This document shows positions 57,951-64,000 of a DNA stretch of 64,000 nucleotides, in pieces. The stretch's first letter is position 1, and each line of letters begins with the position of its first letter. The position numbers were made by a program, and so were the translations under genes. Under the pieces are notes generated by a model. It was not told the origin of the DNA, did no database searches, and saw only the letters and a list, made by a program, of their open reading frames with translations. The stretch comes from Isochrysis galbana (taxonomy: Eukaryota > Haptophyta > Isochrysidales > Isochrysidaceae): the NCBI GenBank assembly GCA_018136815.1, contig CM030932.1, forward strand, positions 5,804,407 to 5,868,406, read 5' to 3'.

Positions 57951-58200
57951 TTCAAAGAGCAGATGGCTATCTTGTACGCCATGTATGCCCCCCACGCTCC
58001 ACGAAATCGTTGAGCGGTCGTGTGAGCACATCGACGACAGCGACGCAATGGGGTGCTTCTCCTCCCAACGGCAAGAGGCAAGAGGCCCTCCCCAGGTTTG
58101 TGCGGCAGAACCAAGCGTCTATCCAGCACTTCTTTCCATTGCGCCTGTCGCGCGTCCAGGTAATTGAGGATCCATTTGGCTTGTAATGCTTTTATGTGGG
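57951..58200. other. Spacer, no gene recognised
   Basis: Contains GTAATTGAGGATCCATTTGG near 58160, also seen beside the gap at 4370-4389 (GTAGTTCAGGATCCATTTGG), so a small repeat junction is shared. Confidence 0.4.
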
Positions 58201-59119
58201 TTATCCCACTCCAGGATAAAATATAAAATAATTAATGTTATATCCTAGCCAACCCCACTAGCTAATAGGACACGACTTTTCCGTCCCGGAATCCCGCCAT
58301 GCCTGACGAGCCAGGTGTCCGAGTGCTACCGGCTACCGGGGGGAGGGGGCACTGCCCCCTCCCCTCGATATTTGTCCTGCCCCCAGTGCACGCACCGACC
58401 CCGCGCACCCCAGCACGTCCTCTCCTCGAGTCCACGCTGGGGGAAAACCCCTTTCGGGTAAAAGCAACGCAGGGGGGGGGGGGGGGGCACTCGTGAATAG
58501 GGGCCCAGGAGCGCTAATCTCTCCTCGCCGAAGCGGGTGGCCGCGGCGAGCCGCGGCCCTTCCCTCCTGGCTCTGGCGCCCCCGTCTTCTCTTACCCAAA
58601 CGGGGCGAGAAGACACGTTTCTGCCGGAGGGGAGAGCTGCCGCTCCACCCTCCCCTCCCTCTTCCCTCTTCCTCCTCTCTTCCCTGCGGCGGGGGCACAT
58701 GGCGTGCGCCTGCGGCCCCTCTTCAGGTCCCCAGGAGGCCAGCAGGGGCCTGGGAGCGCAGCTCAGGGGGCAGGTGAGGCTGGGGCATGGCCCTGGCCCC
58801 TCCTGCCTCTCCATCGCTGGCTCTCGAGCCCCTGCCAGTCGACTGGAGCTGGCTGGGGGGTCCTGATCAGGGGGGCCCAAGGGGAGGAGGGGTTGGTCAG
58901 AGGGATTGGCTGGCCACGACAGGCTAGGGCGTGCGATTCAGGCATGCCTGTGGGGAGAGGAATCGGTCAGCAGGGCAGTGTGCTCCTGGCAAGCCATCAG
59001 GCATGCCAGGAGAGTGGGTGGTTCCTCCCCCATGGCGGGGGAGGAGTGGAGGGAGGGGGGGGCTCGTGCCCCGCCATGGGTGAACCAAGTATAAACTTAG
59101 GTCTTATCCCACTCCAGGA
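58201..59119 (-). mobile_element. Complete SINE-like element, subfamily B, with 16-bp target-site duplication
   Basis: Element 58217-59103 (887 bp), flanked by TTATCCCACTCCAGGA at 58201-58216 and 59104-59119. On the minus strand it begins with the family head (CTAAGTTTATACTTGGTT) and the CAAGCCATCAGG body shared with subfamily A. It then has a different 3' half ending GGATATAACATTAATTATTT and TATATTTTA. The 3' half is shared with 50745-51525. Subfamily B is thus a chimera of a common 5' half and its own 3' half. Confidence 0.87.
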
Positions 59120-59520
59120 GGCCCAGCCCTAAGTGGGGCCCTTTTTCTGAGGCACTCTTCAGTGGGATTTCGGGGTGTGTGTTTTATCCACTGCAATCTT
59201 CGTCCCGTTTGCGCGTTCGTCCTTCGTCCACATTATCTTGTCTATGGATCTATCTCTTCACAGCTGCGTGGAATGATCTCGGGGCCGCCTCCGCGGATCA
59301 GAGACTCCTTCGCCTTATAGGCCACATCGGCCATGGCTTTGGCCTGAGCCTTGACCAGGCGCGCCACCCTTGCCAGCAACGCCCTGGAGGCTTTGCTGCG
59401 CTCCACCGGCAGCGTCGGGACAATTCCTGCACCGCCTGCCACGACCGCCACCCACCGGGCGAATATTAGCTCTGCCCCCGGTGCAGAGTCTGTGATCTAA
59501 CAGTAGATTGGACGGTTAAC
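59120..59520 (-). other. Short unrecognised ORF region
   Basis: The minus frame 59242-59451 starts MAVVAGGAGIVPTLPVERSK and is helical and basic (RALLARVARLVKAQAKAMAD). It may be a truncated gene, as it lies directly behind the SINE-like element. No family recognised. Confidence 0.3.
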
Positions 59521-59539
59521 CCCACCTTTTTCCTCGGGA

Positions 59540-59665
59540 AATTTTCGTGGCGGCCCTCTTGAGTTTTTTTTGGGCTTGGGAGGACGGTCAAAAAATGCAG
59601 CCCCCCCCCACATGTTAGTAGTTATAAATCACTGTTTGACCGCCCTAGAAGATATTGGGCTAAAA
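59540..59665 (-). repeat. Repeat F, copy 2 (inverted relative to 54341-54500)
   Basis: GGACGGTCAAAAAATGCAGC and CTGTTTGACCGCCCTAGAAG are the reverse complement of the words in copy 1. Confidence 0.55.
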
Positions 59666-59796
59666 AGCCATTCTACACCCATCCGGATAGAAAGGGAGCG
59701 TCTAGTCGGTGTGAATGCTTGAAAATTGACGCCATCGAGAAGACAACACGTACAACCCCTATTTATGACGTTGCATGCAGGTCCTATCATCCAATG

Positions 59797-62054
59797 TCAT
59801 GATGCGGATGCCGAGGGTCCGACTCCTAAAAGGTCGATCAACTGCCTCATATTGCCCGTACGAATGAGCCACTCGCGAAAGCGGATTTGCAACGCCGTGC
59901 TTACCTCTTCCTTGACTCCATGAGAACACTGCAACTCATCAAGTTGGGCGGAAAAGTCGCTAAGCTGCTTTGAACGCTGTGCAAGTGACTCGGCATAGGG
60001 AGGTGGAAGTTCAACCACTTGTTCCATGATGCTTCCAGTTTTTGCATCGGCTGGCACATCGAACGGAACATGGAAAAGTAGGTAAGCACATGGAGGTAAA
60101 AACGAGTAGCACGCCTCCATTTGATCCGTCGCCGTTCCTCCAAGTGATGACATTGCAGAGTGGGATGCGGCGCAACAAATCGGCTGATCCCAACAGTTGC
60201 AGCATAGTTTGGGGGATATCCGGGCGGCCTTCATATGCTTGGCCAGTGAGCCATACACGACTCCGAATGGTGCAAGAACAAGTCTATGGTTCTCGCCCCA
60301 TAGCAATGGACGAGTCGAACAGCACAAGTGCAACACGGTCTCTGAAATGTTGTGTGCATGTACCGCAGCGGCAGTGGCGAAGAGAGTTAGTCGATGGCAG
60401 TGTTGGACAGTCACCACACGCGCAACAGCCCCTGCCATAACCGTACAGTTGGTGCAGCCAACGACCTCAAGCATGCGAACGGGGGCAAGGATGTAAATAT
60501 GACAGCTATGACAATCGAATATTTGGACCGAGGTGCTTGCCGCATTGGCATCCTGGCCTTGAAAGACGAAAGTTCGCCGGCGCGAGCTGAGGAGCCGGAC
60601 CATGGCAGGCTCATGGCCCATAGCGACAGAGCCATGTTCTAGACTTCCGCTTAAACACGCGCTTGCAGCGCTGCTGGTCAAACTGGCGAAAGCCACATCG
60701 TCGTCGGGAGATATGGAACGCATCTGCAAAGGCGGAGGTCGTGTATGTTCGAGCACCTTAGTGCTACCCTCAAGATGATCTGGCTGGGCCCCACTGCTGG
60801 TGCACGGAGTGGTCTGCATGGATAAGGGAATTGTTTTCGTTCCAAGGAGCGAGTTGTCAAGGTCCATAAATACACAACCAGCAGGGAAGGCATCCACAGC
60901 GGTAGGCAACCGAGTACTTGGGCCACCAGATGCATCATCCAGCAAGGCATCTGAGAGGATGGTGACCAATTGCGAAATGTGAATCGGTTCGCCTCGTCGT
61001 GGACTCCACACCGCGAGCGCTTCTGACAAGGATGGCGATTGCTCGCAACTGCCGGAAGCGGATGCTCCCGCTACCTGCACGTTGAGGGGGAGATACGTGA
61101 TGGTGTGCACGAGGAAATTGAGGGGAGTGAATGGAATGAAATATTGACATGGAACAACTGTTGTGGTGTCAGCTTGGCTCAAGGAGGGTTCAGACCCACG
61201 ATTTGCTTTCACACCAGCGGATTGGAAATGGGAAAGTGAGTCCTGGCTATGGGAAGCGCGGTCACCTTCCGAGGCCGCAACAAGAGTGATAGCAAGTCGA
61301 TCTCATTCGCTTGGAGTTCTTCTGAGCCCTTGCTCACAATCAACAACAAAGTTATCAAGGATCTTGTGACCAGTTTTCGTCGTTCCAAAGCGAGGCCACT
61401 ATAAATGTGTCTGCGTGAGATATTCGAGTGTTGCAGCTGATCGAGGCGAGGAGTTGCGGCAAGCGAGCGAGGCGAAGTCATTGTTGGTGAGGTCGGTGGT
61501 ACAAGCATTGATATTGGCGAGGGTGGCACGCTGATTGGGGAGTCTATGCTTGCCCTTGGAGACAAAGGCGACATCATCGATGGATGGACGGCACTGACCG
61601 CCTACGAGGAGCCGAGTAGGTGGTTGATCAGGGCGAGCATACGTTTGCACAATCATGGGGCACCCACACCACGTTCGATATCATGCATGCTCGAGAGCTG
61701 AACTACCTTAGAGCGTGAGGCTGTGGCCATCATGGATGTGAGCTTGCCGTTGGCGTACTGCACCCAGATCCAAAGGAGGAGCGTCGCTAGCGGAATGCGC
61801 ACTCGGCCCCCATCCGCATCTCCCAGCCGGTCGCTGAGTATGGCTGCCAGTTCAAAGCTGGCTTCCGCCTGCTCGTGAGTGAGTCCCAAGGCCTCAGCTG
61901 ATATCTCTGTCCATTGATCGATGGCGAGCACCGCAGGGTGACCACGGCGTGCTCGGGTGAGAGCGAGGATGGTGTCCTCCGATAGGCTGGCGCCCGGCAA
62001 GGGGATGAGCCCGTGGTCCCAGATCTCGTGCGAGAGGTCGATCGGCGGCGCCAT
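59797..62054 (-). CDS. TBCCD1: TBCC domain-containing protein 1 (TBCCD1); exons 61668-62054, 61266-61601, 59797-61074 (minus)
   Basis: TBCCD1 proteins, relatives of tubulin cofactor C and RP2, position the centrosome or basal bodies. The product is 666 residues. Exon 1: MAPPIDLSHEIWDHGLIPLP and LATLLLWIWVQYANGKLTSM. Intron 1 (61602-61667) starts GTGGGTGC, ends CTCGTAG, phase 0. Exon 2: a Ser/Pro-rich linker, then LERRKLVTRSLITLLLIVSK. Intron 2 (61075-61265) starts GTGACCGC, ends CGTGCAG, phase 0. Exon 3 contains a long linker and the beta-helical TBCC domain: SVQIFDCHSCHIYILAPVRM, VVGCTNCTVMAGAVARVVTV, LCCSTRPLLWGENHRLVLAP, NCWDQPICC. It ends with the family tail PPPYAESLAQRSKQLSDF and FREWLIRTGNMRQLIDLLG. 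The arginine of the GAP site of TBCC is not obvious, as in other TBCCD1. Suggests a flagellate or centriole-bearing organism. Confidence 0.88.
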
Positions 62055-62104
62055 GCCGTTGGCGCCACACGCTGAGCGGCTTCAAATCCGCTGAAGTATT
62101 CACA

Positions 62105-62345
62105 GAAGCTAGGGTTTTCTGACGGAGGGCTCTCCATCATAGTTTTCTTGGTTGTGATGTTATGCTACTCTACTCGTAAAGCTAGCAGTACTTTAGTTCA
62201 CAATAATAGCTGCGGTCCCTCTCATATTCGGGTGGGACACTTTAGCCCTCCGTCAGAGTTTTCTTGATTGTGGTGTTCTGGTGGTAGTACTTTAGTTCAC
62301 AATAGCTGTGGTCCCTCTCTTATATTTGGGTGGGTGAGAAATGCC
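62105..62345. repeat. Tandem duplication of about 115 bp
   Basis: CTGACGGAGGGCTCTCC / CCCTCCGTCAGAG, AGTTTTCTTG(G/A)TTGTG, GTACTTTAGTTCACAATA and GTCCCTCTC occur twice, near 62113-62228 and 62243-62338. Confidence 0.65.
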
Positions 62346-62351
62346 TCTAGT

Positions 62352-62520
62352 AGCCCGGTCACTCACTATGGGGGTGCGGAGGGCACCAGCTAAAATGGGT
62401 AAATGAAGGGCTAAATAAGCTCCCTATAGGTTCCCGTAGGATAGATCAGCAAAAAAAATTGAGGGTTCTCCGGCGAAATTTTCGAAAAATACCGAATCTC
62501 AGGCCTTATTCTAGGGCGGT
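62352..62520 (+). mobile_element. Repeat P, copy 3 (truncated)
   Basis: Starts AGCCCGGTCACTCACT, then GGGGTGCGGAGGGCACC, GGATAGATCAGCAAAAAAAA, TTCTCCGGCGAAATTTTC, ACCGAATCTCAGGCCTT as in 5148-5325. It ends at a repeat F word (TAGGGCGGTCAAACA). Confidence 0.7.
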
Positions 62521-62654
62521 CAAACACGCCTTTTAACTTCTAAGGGTGAAAATTCACCAAGTCAATCAAGATTGAGGTTTTATCACGCGATTTTTAGGGA
62601 ATTACCCTGGAAATGGGGATATTAGGCATAATCTCATAAGAAATATGCACATTT

Positions 62655-63300
62655 TCGACGCCATCCAACACACAGACCTATGAGGCGGGCTTCAAGGCTG
62701 GCCAAGGTGGGCGTGGAGGCGGTAGGAGCAACAACAACAAGGACAAGAAGCCTTGCTCCCACTGCGACCGCATGTACACGGGCATCTGCTGGTCCGACCC
62801 CGACACCGTGCACTTGATCGATTGGGACAAGGTGCCGGAGGGCCTCAAAGCCAGGATCAAGGCACAAAAACAAAACCCCAACAAGAACAAATGCTTTGCA
62901 CACCACCTAGCCATAGCTAGGCCTTGGGTTCACGACACACATGAAGCCTTGCATGAAGCCTTGCGCTTCTCACCCCTTGCGTGTCCGCCAAGAAGCGCTG
63001 CAACATCGTTGGGTGCTCCGAATGAGTGGCGAAAGCTTTCTTGTTACTTGTCTCTTAGGGGTCTCTACCCTTGCACGGTCCGTTGTCCGTTCAAACGACT
63101 CAACCGCCGTAACCGACTCAACCGCCGTAACCGACTCAACCGCCGGTCACGTAACCGACACAAAAACAAAACCCCAACAAGAACAAATGCTTTGCACACC
63201 ACCTAGCCATAGCTAGGCCTTGGGTTCACGACGCACATTAAGCCTTGCATGAAGCCTTGTATGAAGCCTTGCGTATGAAGCCTTGCGCTTCTCACCCCCC
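62655..63300 (+). pseudogene. Copia gag relic with direct duplication
   Basis: Plus frame: YEAGFKAGQGGRGGGRSNNN, KDKKPCSHCDRMYTGICWSD, PDTVHLIDWDKVPEGLKARI. This resembles the glycine-rich and zinc-knuckle end of a Copia gag (CX2CX7CW; the usual histidine is absent). A segment of about 95 bases containing AAAACCCCAACAAGAACAAA and GCCATAGCTAGGCCTTGGG is duplicated (about 62866-62961 and 63157-63260). Between the copies an 18-base unit (CGACTCAACCGCCGTAAC) is repeated in tandem. Confidence 0.6.
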
Positions 63301-63354
63301 CTTGACCTGATCCCCCGGAGAAGGGCAACAAATGAGGGATTCGCAAGGCAGCAA

Positions 63355-64000
63355 GATCTCAGATGCGAACCATGATCAGCCCACGGAACTTGGTGAACTT
63401 GTTCGCCGCTAAGGGCTTCGTCATCATGTCGGCCACATTGAGCTCGGTCTGAACGTGGTAGACACGTAACACATTCTTCTGCGTGAGCTCACGCACGTAG
63501 AGCTCACGACGATGGATGTGACGGGCCAAACCCTTCATGATGGGATTGTCCGCGAGTGCCTTTGCACCCTTGCTGTCGGACAAGAGCGGGTCGACGTTGC
63601 GCATTGGCCTTGAGCGCGACCTCGTTGACGTCTTCCGCCTTCCTTGCTTGAAGGCGCTTGAGCTTGATTGCCTTGCCACTTGCCACCTCAACCATGTCCG
63701 TGCGCGTCTCATCCACGCCGTCCGGGAAGAAGCTGATGTCGTTGAAGTAGTCCGCCCCGGTGGCGCCCGAGTCGATGAGGATCTTGCACGTACATGCGCG
63801 ACTTGCGGATGCCGTCGCGCTTGTAGCGGAGGGTCTCACCTAGTGGGATGGCGCGTCCCACTTCCTTGATTGGCTTCTCGTCGATGAAGGTCTTGTTGGT
63901 CACCAAGGTGTTGTACTCCTTCATGCGCGCCTCCTCCCACAAGTCTTGTTCATCTTGTGGTAGGTACTTGAGTTGGTGCGGCTTAAAGGGCTTTGGGAAG
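63355..64000 (-). pseudogene. Scrambled Copia pol relic: RT start, protease and RNase H end joined out of order, runs off the window
   Basis: Reading the minus strand from the window edge: first the start of an RT (KPFKPHQLKYLPQDEQDLWE, MKEYNTLVTNKTFIDEKPIK, RYKRDGIRKSRM). Then, in another phase, an aspartic protease active site CKILIDSGATGADYFNDISF followed by VEVASGKAIKLK. Then, in a third phase, the RNase H end SDSKGAKALADNPIMKGLAR, ELYVRELTQKNVLRVYHVQT, ELNVADMMTKPLAANKFTKF. In intact Copia elements the protease lies before integrase and RT, so the order is wrong and most of RT and integrase is absent. The gag relic on the opposite strand at 62655 may belong to the same element. Not functional. 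Confidence 0.75.

Noticed and set aside
1-64000. tRNA, rRNA or snRNA genes
   Set aside because: I looked for cloverleaf-compatible boxes and conserved rRNA words by eye and found none convincing; a covariance-model scan would be decisive.

Overview
The window looks like nuclear DNA of a GC-rich eukaryotic microalga or other protist. Genes carry short spliceosomal introns (about 66 to 193 bp, 13 of 15 donors reading GTG). They include a chromosomal RsmH-type rRNA methyltransferase with a presequence-like N-terminus, a TBCCD1 basal-body protein, a glia-maturation-factor-like ADF-H protein, a CLC exchanger and a probable organelle-directed precursor. Roughly half of the sequence is dispersed repeats, transposon relics and satellite. 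A haptophyte or similar complex-plastid alga is my best guess, but no marker settles the lineage.

Layout. 1-1687: 3' part of threonine deaminase. 1.7-9.1 kb: repeats, a truncated LINE ORF, an assembly gap (4390-4489) and a satellite whose monomers of about 204 bp form 612-bp trimers. 9.3-10.6: three-exon unknown gene. 11-13.4: target-site-flanked SINE-like element and a possible chromodomain scrap. 14-16.3: TPR plus methyltransferase protein (minus). 16.7-19.6: broken genes, an AT-rich ORF, hairpin-rich repeats. 19.7-20.4: secretory cyclophilin. 20.6-22.7: repeats. 22.8-23.9: RsmH. 24.4-25.8: repeats with a second complete SINE-like copy. 25.9-33.1: minus-strand CS/armadillo protein and PUS1-type pseudouridine synthase. 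33.2-36.1: Copia and LINE relics. 36.6-37.5: ankyrin protein. 39.0-41.1: ABCB half-transporter. 42.0-43.1: second satellite block. 44.0-44.9: GMF-like gene. 45.4-47.2: LINE relic and repeats. 47.8-50.4: CLC exchanger. 50.6-53.1: repeats. 53.4-54.0: small precursor gene. 54.9-55.5: hAT-like MITE. 56.2-57.5: FIT-like gene. 57.7-59.1: SINE-like elements. 59.8-62.1: TBCCD1. 62.1-64.0: repeats and a scrambled Copia element.

The host genes are single-copy housekeeping functions spread between repeats; I see no operon or pathway cluster. The repeats are the most distinctive part. Several SINE-like subfamilies share a 5' hairpin that seems to covary. Two complete copies (758 and 760 bp) have perfect 15-bp target-site duplications, and a longer one (887 bp) has a 16-bp one. 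Their 3' end (AATATTA then G and an oligo-T run) resembles the 3' end of a LINE relic in the same window, which suggests a LINE/SINE partnership with a T-rich rather than A-rich tail. Further layers are DNA-type elements with matching ends, palindromic elements built from one short word, and chimeric Copia fragments.

All functional names come from reading translations by eye; no database search was run.
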